A stretch of 64,000 bases of DNA. Source: Lachancea kluyveri NRRL Y-12651 (taxonomy: Eukaryota > Ascomycota > Saccharomycetes > Saccharomycetales > Saccharomycetaceae). A program made the position numbers and the translations under genes. Each line of letters starts with the position of its first letter. Positions within the stretch are counted from its first letter, which is position 1. The notes beneath the pieces are model-generated. The model did not search any database and was not told the origin of the DNA. It saw only the letters and a program-made list of their open reading frames with translations. Positions 1-8,112 of this stretch are shown here, one piece after another. Location: NCBI GenBank assembly GCA_000149225.2, contig CM000694.1, positions 434,001-498,000 of the forward strand, written 5' to 3'.

Positions 1-231
1 GTGATTGAAATTGCTCCGGGTAATGTTGAAACCGAGTTTTCCTTAGTTAGATATAAAGGTGATACGGACCGTGCTAAAAAGGTTTATGAAGGTACTAACC
101 CATTATATGCAGATGACATTGCAGACCTTATTGTGTATGCTACTTCTAGAAAGCCTAATACTGTCATTGCGGATGTTTTGGTTTTTGCTTCAAACCAAGC
201 ATCCCCTTACCATATCTATCGCGGTGACTAA
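1..231 (+). CDS. YMR226C: Short-chain dehydrogenase/reductase, C-terminal part (YMR226C orthologue)
   Basis: The last 76 codons of a gene whose 5' part lies outside the window; the frame is open from base 1 to TAA at 229-231. The peptide has the segment that follows the catalytic site in classical short-chain dehydrogenases (APGNVETEF, the PG motif before the substrate-binding loop). Its C-terminus is close to S. cerevisiae YMR226C, an NADP+-dependent dehydrogenase acting on serine and other 3-hydroxy acids. The Rossmann nucleotide-binding site and the catalytic Ser-Tyr-Lys lie before the window edge and cannot be checked. The assignment rests on recognition of the tail and on the neighbours, which continue the YMR226C/YOR289W ancestral order. 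Confidence 0.85.
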   Translation: MIEIAPGNVETEFSLVRYKGDTDRAKKVYEGTNPLYADDIADLIVYATSRKPNTVIADVLVFASNQASPYHIYRGD

Positions 232-369
232 ACCACACTTTCAGTATATAGTCCTATACAATTTTGAATATTAACAGAACAATGAAAAACAAAAATGAAA
301 TGAGCGAATTAGTCATTTCCACGCAGATGAATCAGAAAGTATCAAAATATCAACAAATGGAAAAATTTA

Positions 370-442
370 TGCTTCCAACCAGAGTCGAACTGATGATCTC
401 CACATTACTAGTGTGGCGCCTTACCAACTTGGCCATAGAAGC
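370..442 (-). tRNA. tT(AGU): tRNA-Thr (anticodon AGU)
   Basis: Read on the minus strand, the 73 bases fold as a cloverleaf. The acceptor strands are GCTTCTA at the 5' end and TGGAAGC at the 3' end with discriminator A; the anticodon arm is CCACA-CTAGTAA-TGTGG with anticodon AGT; a T arm with GTTCGAC follows. It is nearly identical to the S. cerevisiae tRNA-Thr(AGU) genes as I remember them. There is no intron. A T-rich run just past the 3' end (about 362-369, read as T on the minus strand) fits a Pol III terminator. CCA is not encoded, as expected for a eukaryotic nuclear tRNA gene. Confidence 0.96.
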
Positions 443-553
443 TACAATTTTTTACAGTTCTAATTGTGAGAATAGTCTACATTAAGTAATTGTAAACGGC
501 CTATGCCTTAAATTGAATTTCTCAAACTACTTTGTTTTTTTTCTACCAATACC

Positions 554-913
554 TGTTGGAACGAAATACAACTATCATCTTGAGAAATATGTGAACAGTG
601 GGACAATTGTTGAGATTCCATTTTTGGTTAAGGCTATAATATTTAGTGTACAGGGTATACTAGCAGTTTTCCTCGCCTTTCTAGGAATCCAGAAAGAAGA
701 GTCGATAACTCTGTATACAATTATTCATATATTCTCTTCCCTTTTATATGTTTTGGTTCATTATCCTATTACATTATCAATCCTTGCGTTTCAGCTTCCA
801 CTGACTTAGATGACTGTTTCTCATTCTTTATGTCACCTTATAACACCGCGTATGATAATATACTAGTAACACGAATACTAGTCGATGGTCGATAGTTGTA
901 TTCCGTTCCAACA
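554..913 (-). mobile_element. Solo LTR, Ty1/Ty2 (delta) type
   Basis: A 360-bp unit bounded by the inverted ends TGTTGGAAC and GTTCCAACA. Read on the minus strand it is similar throughout to the delta LTR of S. cerevisiae Ty1/Ty2 (Ty1/copia, Pseudoviridae), including the segment where the first codons of gag begin near the 3' end. No internal Ty sequence adjoins it, so it is a solo LTR left by recombination between the two ends of an element. It lies 112 bp beyond the 5' end of the tRNA-Thr gene, where Ty1-type integrases place insertions at Pol III genes. The 5-bp flanks are not a clean duplication. It is a fossil with no coding capacity and looks moderately old. Confidence 0.9.
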
Positions 914-1126
914 ATATGAAACTTTGCTTCAACAAAAAATTGCAATTCGCTGACCTGAATTTGGCTTTACGGAAAATATCATATAAAGCTTAAAATAATT
1001 CAAGTTTAATTCCTTACATTAGAAAATGCCTTTTTATCACTTTCTAGTAGTAACCGTAAATTAATACACATAGTTTGTGTATACCATATATGCTATATAA
1101 GTCTAAGTATGAATTACTTCGAAAAC

Positions 1127-1801
1127 TCATTTTTCCAAGAGATTTTTAAATTCATTGTAGCCAATTTCACTCTTATCACCCTTGTACCTAATAACTTCCA
1201 AAAAATACTCCTCATAATTGTTCATAATTATATCAATATGTTCCCAGCAGCCTGCCTTTTCAATTAAGTTTTGAAAAGTGTCTTCCTTGTCCCAACCTTG
1301 TTCTGGCATCACTTCAGGTAAGAACGTAGCACTACATAATTTGGAAGTTTTTGGGTGCTTAAACAGTAGCTCGATACCATGAACACCAACATCCCAATCA
1401 AATATGTCACCCTTTTGATCATTGAATATAGTTTTAAAGTCATGGAGAATGTTGCAACTGACTTTCAGTTTTTTCAATTCATTAACGGCAATTGGAGGAA
1501 ATCTGGTGTCTTGCAGCGCAGAAACTAAGGAATATTTCTCAATACCTTTCAATAATGGCAGTTTGGCAAACGTACCGATACAGCCCCTCAGAATATAATC
1601 ACCGGAAGAGTCTTTTTTCTTCCAAGTGATAAATAGAGATGTCATTTCTCGAGGTTTTGAAGTAGTCATCGGGTATGTGGGAAACAAATCATGACAAATG
1701 ATGTCGAAGGTTAGTGCCTTCGCTTGTTCCCTATAAAAATGTGCGTAAAGCTGATAAAATGCGTAGAGTGCAAAAGGTGAACTCTTCAAAGAATCTGGCA
1801 T
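1127..1801 (-). CDS. YOR289W: AMMECR1-domain protein (YOR289W orthologue)
   Basis: 224 residues with the AMMECR1 domain over most of the length. The hallmark LRGCIGT is at residues 71-77, followed by YSLVSALQDTRFPPI and an internal VHGIEL segment. The family is conserved from archaea to humans, and its biochemical function in yeast is not established. The ATG at 1799-1801 starts MPDSLK; the family in yeast is about 250 residues, so the N-terminus may be slightly shorter here. It is divergent from MPD1 with about 200 bp between the starts, the arrangement of YOR289W and YOR288C. The identification is firm, the function unknown. Confidence 0.92.
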   Translation of the reverse strand: MPDSLKSSPFALYAFYQLYAHFYREQAKALTFDIICHDLFPTYPMTTSKPREMTSLFITWKKKDSSGDYILRGCIGTFAKLPLLKGIEKYSLVSALQDTRFPPIAVNELKKLKVSCNILHDFKTIFNDQKGDIFDWDVGVHGIELLFKHPKTSKLCSATFLPEVMPEQGWDKEDTFQNLIEKAGCWEHIDIIMNNYEEYFLEVIRYKGDKSEIGYNEFKNLLEK

Positions 1802-2004
1802 AGCTGATGTTGCTTTACTCTCATATAAAGCTTTAAAGTAAACTAAAAGGTTACTAATGTGTGGGATGAATATTTCCCTATTATTCGATACCCGTGTATA
1901 ATGATATCATACAAAGCTTCAATTCCAGAATATTCAGAAATCGCTCGTTACATTTAAGTAGTGCAACACGTTCCTACGAATTACCTCAACATTTCAGTAA
2001 CATA

Positions 2005-2934
2005 ATGTTGTTTACTAAGCTCTTAATTTTCATATTTAGCATCCAATTTATTGAAGCCCAAAATTTTTATGACAAGTCGCCCAATATCATCGAGCTAACA
2101 CCCAAAGACTTCGAGAAAGTGGTGCATAGAACCAACTATTCGACACTAGTAGAATTCTATGCACCATGGTGTGGATATTGTCAAAAAATGAGGGGGGTTA
2201 TGGAGAGAGTCTCTAAAAATCTACAAGATATTGTTCAGGTAGCATCAGTTAATTGTGACCTAGCCAAAAATAAACCGCTATGTGCACAATACAGGATTCA
2301 AGGGTTTCCTACCTTGATGGTTTTTAGACCACCAAAGGTTGATTTTAACAAGCCTACGGGGGACACACCAAGGCTTTCAAATCACGCAAGCGAGGTTTAC
2401 AAGGGCGAGAGAAAGTTGAGACCAATTGTTGATTTTAGCGTCTCTCGAGTAAAAAACTACGTTAAAAGGCTACTGAGACTAGAAAAGTTGTCAGATGCCA
2501 TCAAAGATAAGACCAACAGATACTCTGTAGTCTTGTTTGCAAAGAAAGAAAACACTTCTCCTTTATACAAGAGTATTGCCCTCGATTGGCTAGGAACCTT
2601 GGAATTTTTCACTATAGCAAACAATAAAGTAAACAAATTGACAGATTTCGACTTGAAAACCCACCCAAACATCGAGAAGTATATCAAAGGAATCATAGAC
2701 TCCGCGAACCCCGGTGATAGCAGCCGTTTGGTGGTTTTCGATGGACAGGAAGACAAGTACTATGTGTTTGATGGAGAATCCTTTAACAAAGTTGAGATCG
2801 CCAAATTCTTATCCAATTTTGCGCAAGCCAACGAAGGTCCTTTGACGAAGCGCCAAGAATTGCTTGATCACTTGAAACTTGGCGGAGCCAAAAATAAGAA
2901 GAGTTCTAAATCCATTATTCACGATGAACTGTAA
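2005..2934 (+). CDS. MPD1: Protein disulfide isomerase family member of the ER, Mpd1
   Basis: 309 residues. Residues 1-18 form a signal peptide (basic start, hydrophobic core, cleavage after EA). One thioredoxin domain follows with the active site CGYC at 56-59 in an EFYAPWC context, then a redox-inactive second half, and the protein ends in the ER retrieval signal HDEL. It should oxidise and isomerise disulfides in the ER lumen and may assist Cne1/calnexin as in S. cerevisiae. A possible N-glycosylation site is Asn44. The frame is open upstream to 1894, but the first ATG is at 2005, and starting there gives the signal peptide exactly at the N-terminus. Confidence 0.97.
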   Translation: MLFTKLLIFIFSIQFIEAQNFYDKSPNIIELTPKDFEKVVHRTNYSTLVEFYAPWCGYCQKMRGVMERVSKNLQDIVQVASVNCDLAKNKPLCAQYRIQGFPTLMVFRPPKVDFNKPTGDTPRLSNHASEVYKGERKLRPIVDFSVSRVKNYVKRLLRLEKLSDAIKDKTNRYSVVLFAKKENTSPLYKSIALDWLGTLEFFTIANNKVNKLTDFDLKTHPNIEKYIKGIIDSANPGDSSRLVVFDGQEDKYYVFDGESFNKVEIAKFLSNFAQANEGPLTKRQELLDHLKLGGAKNKKSSKSIIHDEL

Positions 2935-2985
2935 TCTCTCTGTTAAAATCTTTATGTAATCGCCTCGGAATTTCTTTCTTAAAAG

Positions 2986-2993
2986 TTACCCGG
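2986..2993 (+). promoter_or_regulatory. Reb1-type site upstream of MRPL44
   Basis: TTACCCGG, the Reb1 consensus, 110 bp before the MRPL44 ATG and just past the 3' end of MPD1. Reb1 acts as a nucleosome-clearing factor and roadblock terminator between tandem genes, which fits the position. Motif match only. Confidence 0.5.
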
Positions 2994-3102
2994 AAGTATA
3001 TACGCTGCAAAATTTTCGAATATCCAAATCCTTCAAAAGTTACCAAGCAGAGAGACCTCTATATTCAATTTATAGGTTTCAACAATAGAATACTTTAAGA
3101 AA

Positions 3103-3481
3103 ATGATAACTAAATACTTCACCAAGGTTACCATCAGATTTAATCCATTTGGAAAGGAGGGTATGTTTACTAGACGTACAGGTCTTTTCGGGGGTTTTCG
3201 GACGAAATCTCAATACTAACACAGACATATTATGTTTTAAAGCCAAAACTGCCAGACTGTTTCTAAGCTCTATCCCACCGGTTCAAAGAATATCCAACAC
3301 TTCTATACAAAATGAAATTTTGACTGAATCTTCTGGTAAAAAACCAACTGTTAAAGTTATTTTCAAAGACAAAACGGAAATGGAAACGGATCCAAGCACT
3401 ATGACGTTTAAAGAGTTGAGCAATTTTTTTGATCGTCATTCTAGGAAACTGAGTCTGAAAGAAAGTATTGAATCCCAATGA
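3103..3481 (+). CDS. MRPL44: Mitochondrial large-subunit ribosomal protein, spliced (MRPL44, YMR225C)
   Basis: Exon 1 is 3103-3160 and exon 2 is 3243-3481; joined they give 98 residues, the same length as S. cerevisiae Mrpl44 (family L53/mL53). Exon 1 encodes [19 protein letters not shown] and exon 2 continues [13 protein letters not shown], which aligns across the junction with the S. cerevisiae protein. An in-frame read-through of the intron from the ATG hits a stop, so splicing is required. A non-ATG frame can be opened from 3149, but it would lose the conserved N-terminus. The intron sits at the same place as in S. cerevisiae as I recall it. The protein is a component of the mitoribosome. 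The neighbours MPD1 and RRP36 interleave chromosome XV genes around this chromosome XIII gene. Confidence 0.95.
3161..3242 (+). other. Spliceosomal intron of MRPL44 (82 nt)
   Basis: The donor is the consensus GTATGT at 3161-3166, the branch point TACTAAC at 3214-3220, and the acceptor AAG ending at 3242. An earlier AG only a few bases after the branch is too close to be used. AAG instead of the usual YAG is required to keep the conserved KEAK junction in frame. Confidence 0.9.
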
Positions 3482-3733
3482 TAAGAATATCTGGTGTTTG
3501 ATTTGTTACTGCGTACGGTCTCTTTATAACATTCTGCCTCCTCGTTGAATACCAATCCCTTTGTAAATAATGCCAACGTGTAAATAAAACCATAAAAGAG
3601 CACAAGTCATGCCTCAATTACTATGCTATTTGATATTTATACCGAAATTTGGCTTAGATAATTTAGAGTATTGTTTGAACCTCAATTGTTATCGCTTGCT
3701 ACGGGTGCTAAGCAACAAAAGAAATTTAGCCAT

Positions 3734-3759
3734 TGAAAAATTTGAAGCGATGCGATGAG
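3734..3759 (+). promoter_or_regulatory. RRPE and PAC motifs upstream of RRP36
   Basis: TGAAAAATTT at 3734-3743 (RRPE, Stb3 type) and GCGATGAG at 3752-3759 (PAC, Dot6/Tod6 type) lie 45-70 bp before the RRP36 ATG. This pair in this order and spacing marks yeast ribosome-biogenesis promoters, matching the function of Rrp36. Confidence 0.85.
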
Positions 3760-3804
3760 GATATGAGGATTTGAAATCATAGTATTTAACAACATTAAAC
3801 GCAA

Positions 3805-4773
3805 ATGTCGTACTACTTCAAGAACTTAAAGCCACAGTACAACTCTGAGGATGATTCCGAACTTGATGATGTAACCCAAGCATTGGCTGGGCGTGAGAAC
3901 GGCAACTATGGGGAAGAATCTTCCAGTGAAGATGAACTAGAAACTTTGTCTTTTGGATCGTTGAAGAAAGCTGATGCAATGCTACAAGATGAAGAAACTC
4001 ATGAAAAGATAAAAGGAAAAGACAAAACGCTCCGGAAGAAAAAAACTAATGAAGAATCTTTTAAAAGCAAAAAAAGGCAACATGAGGCTGTAGTCGATGA
4101 GCCGAAGATGTTTGCCGAAGAATCACTCGACGACGACACTACCTCCGACGAAGGTACCTTTTTTGAAGAAGATAGTAGTGACAACGATGAACAAATGGGC
4201 ACTTCAAACAAAAATGGGAGAAGGAAGAAAAAAAACAGCAAACATGCCCCAACTGAGGCATCAGCAAAAAGGCCGGTTTCCAAGATAAGAAAAATCCCAG
4301 GCATTGAGGTACCCATATCCAGAAACTCCAATTTGTACCAAGATATCAGGTTTGATAAGTCAATGGGGAAATCCGAAGAGTACGACAAAATTCGCCAACG
4401 GTATAAATTTCTGGACGAGTATAGACAGCGTGAGATTGATGAATTGGGTACCATGTTACATGACCGCAAGTTCTTGAACAAAATCAGTGCAAGAGAAAAA
4501 GATGAGCTAGAGAGTAAATTCACCAGTATGAAATCAAAACTGCAGACTATTCAGAACAGGGACCTCGAACGCCAAATCGTCAAGGGTTATGAAGGTGACA
4601 TCAACAAGGGTAACAAAACCAAATACCATTTGAAGGAATCTGAAAAACGAAAAGTTATCCAGAAGTGGAAGTTTGATCACATGAAGGCAAAACAAAGAGA
4701 AAAGGTTATGGAAAGAAAAAGAAAGAAGAGATTGGGTAAAGAGTTTAAACAGTTTGAATTTCATAAAAGGTAG
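3805..4773 (+). CDS. RRP36: rRNA processing protein Rrp36
   Basis: 322 residues. The N-terminal 100-150 residues are acidic and Ser/Glu/Asp-rich, followed by a basic patch and the conserved RRP36 region (about 165-322) containing [22 protein letters not shown] and the Lys/Arg-rich coiled C-terminus ending [10 protein letters not shown]. Rrp36 acts in the nucleolus in early cleavages of pre-rRNA (A0, A1, A2) as part of the 90S pre-ribosome. The ATG at 3805 follows a PAC/RRPE promoter closely. It is slightly longer than the roughly 300-residue S. cerevisiae protein through the acidic N-terminal part. Confidence 0.95.
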   Translation: MSYYFKNLKPQYNSEDDSELDDVTQALAGRENGNYGEESSSEDELETLSFGSLKKADAMLQDEETHEKIKGKDKTLRKKKTNEESFKSKKRQHEAVVDEPKMFAEESLDDDTTSDEGTFFEEDSSDNDEQMGTSNKNGRRKKKNSKHAPTEASAKRPVSKIRKIPGIEVPISRNSNLYQDIRFDKSMGKSEEYDKIRQRYKFLDEYRQREIDELGTMLHDRKFLNKISAREKDELESKFTSMKSKLQTIQNRDLERQIVKGYEGDINKGNKTKYHLKESEKRKVIQKWKFDHMKAKQREKVMERKRKKRLGKEFKQFEFHKR

Positions 4774-4838
4774 GTATGTTTATCTATGTACATGTAAACT
4801 AGCAAGGCAGTTTAAAAAAAAACAAAAAAAAAAACAAC

Positions 4839-5255
4839 CTATAATTTGTCGCCACCCTTAGCAAGCCACTCATTGATAGAGCCCGGATAGACACCGGTAT
4901 TTTCGTAGCCGTAAGATCTAGCCAACTCCTCAGCAGCTTGGGCCCTAATACCAGCAGCGCAAAAAAAGATTAACTCCTTGTCAGTGGATGGTTTTTTAAT
5001 ATGGAAAACATCCTCAAAATCATCAGGAGATAGACTTAAAGCACCTGGTGCAGTTTTCAATGGCAAATTAATAGCAGTTGGTAAAGCATAGGTCTGTAGT
5101 TCCGCTGGTTCTCTGACATCAACTAAAATCTTTGATTGGTCTGGCTTAGATACCAAAGCCTTAACATCTTCAAATTTATAGATCTTTGGAGATTTGGTTG
5201 ACATTGCTCTAGCAAGTGTAGCAAAACGAGGTGCAGCAAATACAGTTCTAAACAT
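4839..5255 (-). CDS. RDL2: Mitochondrial rhodanese-domain protein Rdl2
   Basis: 138 residues. The first 20 are rich in Arg, Ala and Thr without acids, a likely mitochondrial presequence. A single rhodanese domain follows, with LVDVREPAEL (43-52) and the active-site cysteine Cys99 in the loop CAAGIRA. The C-terminal motif YPGSINEWLAKGGDKL matches Rdl2 and Rdl1. Expected activity is thiosulfate sulfurtransferase. It is convergent with RRP36 (65 bp between stops) and divergent from RDL1 across an 819-bp intergenic. The mitochondrial leader separates Rdl2 from the cytosolic Rdl1. Confidence 0.93.
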   Translation of the reverse strand: MFRTVFAAPRFATLARAMSTKSPKIYKFEDVKALVSKPDQSKILVDVREPAELQTYALPTAINLPLKTAPGALSLSPDDFEDVFHIKKPSTDKELIFFCAAGIRAQAAEELARSYGYENTGVYPGSINEWLAKGGDKL

Positions 5256-5735
5256 TATTATGGGTCACAACTCTTTTCTCTTTCAGGATCAGGATCAGGT
5301 ATATGGTTGAGCGAGAGATGTTTGAAATAGCAAGCAACCAAATAATTCCGAAATTCGGGGAATGGTGAGAGCGTCGCACACGACTCTAAAGAAAGAAAAC
5401 TAAAATCGGCGACAAAAATTACTTCTTGAAATACTTGAATATGTGGTAGAAGCTATGAAAACAATCGATGGTCATCAATGCTTAAATGTTTCGACAGTCA
5501 CAGCTGCTTGTTTTTGTACTTATCATTGAAGACTGTGGAGCCTGATGAGCTAGCTTATTCGATGGGCTTATGAAAAAAAAGACCAAACACAAGTTTACTA
5601 ATTGCAAAGGTTCAAACGAAAACTTTGAAATCAAGGTCTTAAAATTCTAAGACAAACTCATATATTATTCTAATCACCACAGCTTAAATCTCCAAATCTT
5701 GATGGTTTATATATTGTCTACTATAAGGAAATAGT

Positions 5736-5743
5736 CACGTGAT
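5736..5743 (+). promoter_or_regulatory. Cbf1-type CACGTG site between RDL2 and RDL1
   Basis: GTCACGTG followed by A matches the Cbf1 (CDEI/MET) consensus. Cbf1 with Met4/Met28 drives sulfur-assimilation genes, and both flanking genes encode sulfurtransferases, so a role is plausible. There is no adjacent CDEIII-like sequence, so it is not a centromere. Motif plus context only. Confidence 0.45.
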
Positions 5744-5887
5744 TAGCATAAATGATTTGTAAGCATTTCTATTGAGGAGATCCCCTTCTGTAAAACTCGA
5801 AAAAGTAAAGCTAGGGTGAATACTCGTTTTAATGACAAAAATGCTGCGAGATTAGTAAAATTTATGCGTCTTGATGCTTAGTCTCTT

Positions 5888-5923
5888 ATCAGTATTATCA
5901 GTATTATCAGTATTATCAGTATT
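5888..5923 (+). repeat. Short tandem repeat, 4 x ATCAGTATT
   Basis: Four perfect copies of a 9-bp unit, ending about 150 bp before the RDL1 start. Likely a small minisatellite in the promoter region. Confidence 0.95.
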
Positions 5924-6074
5924 GTGGATTTTCACAACGCAGATTATTGGCGGAGAAGAAGTGGCGTATATTGCCCCTAAAATGTTCGGGATAAGGACAG
6001 CAAACTATTTCATTAGATATTGACTGCTATATCTCTCATAGTTATTGTTTTAACATTTTAGATATAAAAACGTG

Positions 6075-6488
6075 ATGTGGAAGAAGATTACAGAAGCGTT
6101 TAGGGGTGAAGATGGTGAACATGCATTCACAAAGGTTTACACATTCGAGGACATCAAGAAGTTGGCAGCTACTTCCGAGCCTGACAAAGTGTTGCTAGAC
6201 GTAAGAGAACCAAATGAATTCGACAATGTAAAAATACCTGGTTCTTTCAATATGCCCTACAAGAGTCATCCCGAAGCTTTAAATTTGTCCTCTGAAGAAT
6301 TCAAGGTTACCTTTGGTTTCGAAAAGCCTTCTTTATCTCAAGAGTTAGTATTTTCGTGTGCTTCAGGCTTCAGAGCCAAAAAGGCGGAAGAAATAGCTAA
6401 GAAATATGGTTACGAAAACGTTGCTGTTTATTCGGGTTCAATTAATGACTGGGTCGCACACGGTGGTGACAAACTAAATTTCGAGTAA
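6075..6488 (+). CDS. RDL1: Rhodanese-domain thiosulfate sulfurtransferase Rdl1
   Basis: 137 residues from the ATG at 6075; a GTG codon lies directly before it in frame. A single rhodanese domain has LLDVREPNEF (40-49) and the active-site cysteine Cys95 in the loop CASGFRA. The start MWKKITEAF and the end GSINDWVAHGGDKL match S. cerevisiae Rdl1, a thiosulfate:glutathione sulfurtransferase-type enzyme. There is no clear presequence, so it is probably cytosolic or peripheral to mitochondria. In S. cerevisiae I recall RDL1 and RDL2 in the same orientation; here they are head to head, which points to a local inversion in one lineage. Confidence 0.92.
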   Translation: MWKKITEAFRGEDGEHAFTKVYTFEDIKKLAATSEPDKVLLDVREPNEFDNVKIPGSFNMPYKSHPEALNLSSEEFKVTFGFEKPSLSQELVFSCASGFRAKKAEEIAKKYGYENVAVYSGSINDWVAHGGDKLNFE

Positions 6489-7254
6489 GACAGACCTTGT
6501 AACAATATATATATTGTTCATTGTAAATGATTAACACATAAATATATTTTTTTTGAATTAAAGTATAGATGTTGTGGGTATGTAACTTTTTTTCCAATTT
6601 TTTTTCTGATTGACTCCAGTTTTAGATCAATATTTATAGAGACCCAGAAACTAAAACCAATTACCAACTGTCAGTCCTTTACTAGGTTCTATCTTCAAAT
6701 ACAGGAGATTGCTATGTAAGGTAAAAAGAAAACTCAAAAGCAGGTCATATGTAAAAACTTTGAGGATCAAACTTTTGGCCTTTGTCTATTTATTTGAAAA
6801 AAAAAAGGTAATGGGCTGTTAACCTTTTCTTTACACTCAGACAAAACGTATGTGTATACAATTCGTAGTGCCTAGCATAACAAAATGTATTGTCTTCACA
6901 TCGAGATGTAGATTTGTTGCGGCAGTGTATACCTGTCGCAAAAGATGCGCTTACCACTTTTCTAGCCACAGTTTTCGGTGTTTGGTCAAAATTTGACTTT
7001 ACAGCTTTTGAATTTACTTAAAAAAAATCCAGTCGTGCCTGCTATCATTTACTAAAGTCAGAAGTTGTCCTAAAAAAAAAAGAGAATCTGCCTTTAGCGT
7101 AATACTGAAGCCTTCTTAAAATATGACTCAACGTCGGGTCAAATTACAGAACTTGATCATTTAACGTCATTTTTGGCTCAGTTTCATAATCGTATCCAAA
7201 ACATACCGTAAGTTGATGAGTACAAATAGTCTATCTATGATTTATTGGTATAGC
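6489..7254. other. Convergent intergenic between RDL1 and YOR283W
   Basis: 766 bp between two gene 3' ends, unusually long for a convergent spacer. S. cerevisiae has HUA2 (YOR284W) at this place; no reading frame resembling it is visible here. The sequence is AT-rich with A and T runs only. Confidence 0.7.
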
Positions 7255-7947
7255 CTAACGTAATCTAAAATCGTTGACAACAAATTCACCATCGCCCAAA
7301 TGCTGAGTGTTGCCTACCCGTCTGACGTTGAGAGTTTCGGCGTCCTTAATATAGTCGATAATGGTTACCGAAGTATTGTATACGATGATCTTGTGAACGT
7401 TATTTTCTTCATATTGCAACCACTTTAAAATTTGTCTAATTGAACCACCATGACTGATCAAGGCAATGTTTTTGAGGGATAAGGACTGATCAATGATTTC
7501 CAAAATTTTACTAGACAATCTCTTCTCAAAGTCTTTTGCATTCTCACCAAATTCTCTAAAAGAAGCTTTGCCATGCTTCAAAGCATACTCTTCAGCATCC
7601 TTCAAGTACATACCTTCAATGATACCCATGCAACGCTCTCTCAAGCCTGAATCAACACTAACCTCGGGTCTTTCACTCTCAGGAAAAGCCTTTAAAATTT
7701 CGTTTAGAGTTTGTTGACATCTCTTTAAGTCACTAGAGAATACTTTGTCAAATCTGATTTCTCTATTTTGGTTTAAATACTGGCCCAATTTAGTAGCCTG
7801 TTCGACACCAACTTCATTTAAGTCAGTGTCTTTGTGACCCTGTAAAATCTTTTTGACATTTTCATTGGTTTGTCCGTGTCTGATTACAAAGATCCTCAAG
7901 ATATGCTTGTCTTCATTAATGGAGTAGTACGGAATATCGCGAGTCAT
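7255..7947 (-). CDS. YOR283W: Phosphoglycerate-mutase-family phosphatase (YOR283W orthologue)
   Basis: 230 residues, full length for the family. The histidine phosphatase motif FVIRHGQTNEN has the phospho-accepting His24 in RHG (23-25), and the second catalytic histidine is His166 in LISHGGSIRQIL. ERCMGIIEGM carries the expected acid residues. S. cerevisiae YOR283W is a phosphatase of broad specificity related to phosphoglycerate mutases. It is divergent from MRE11 with 165 bp between the start codons. Confidence 0.93.
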   Translation of the reverse strand: MTRDIPYYSINEDKHILRIFVIRHGQTNENVKKILQGHKDTDLNEVGVEQATKLGQYLNQNREIRFDKVFSSDLKRCQQTLNEILKAFPESERPEVSVDSGLRERCMGIIEGMYLKDAEEYALKHGKASFREFGENAKDFEKRLSSKILEIIDQSLSLKNIALISHGGSIRQILKWLQYEENNVHKIIVYNTSVTIIDYIKDAETLNVRRVGNTQHLGDGEFVVNDFRLR

Positions 7948-8112
7948 CTTTAAGCTCTCTTGATCTATTAATTTCTATAGCTTCTTGTTATTGTTCTTGA
8001 ATTTAGATCCTGTCAGTGTCGTGGGTTGATGCGAAGTTTTTTCCTCAGTGAAATCTGAAAGTCCTTCAATGATCGAACCACGCGACCACGAAACATATCA
8101 ATTGATATTCAA

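Larger units (their letters stand above)
5256..6074. other. Divergent intergenic between RDL2 and RDL1
   Basis: 819 bp without a convincing ORF. It holds a CACGTG box (5736-5743) and four tandem copies of a 9-bp unit (5888-5923). No tRNA or LTR is visible. Confidence 0.7.

Noticed and set aside
513-809. 98-codon hydrophobic plus-strand ORF
   Set aside because: It lies almost wholly inside the solo LTR, read antisense; its length and composition come from the LTR sequence.
3149-3481. Unspliced 110-codon frame over MRPL44
   Set aside because: It opens at a TTG and reads intron sequence; the spliced model restores a conserved 98-residue protein with a perfect N-terminus.
5736-5743. CDEI-like GTCACGTG as part of a centromere
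   Set aside because: No very AT-rich CDEII of about 80-160 bp and no CDEIII-like TTCCGAA follow; better read as a Cbf1 promoter site.
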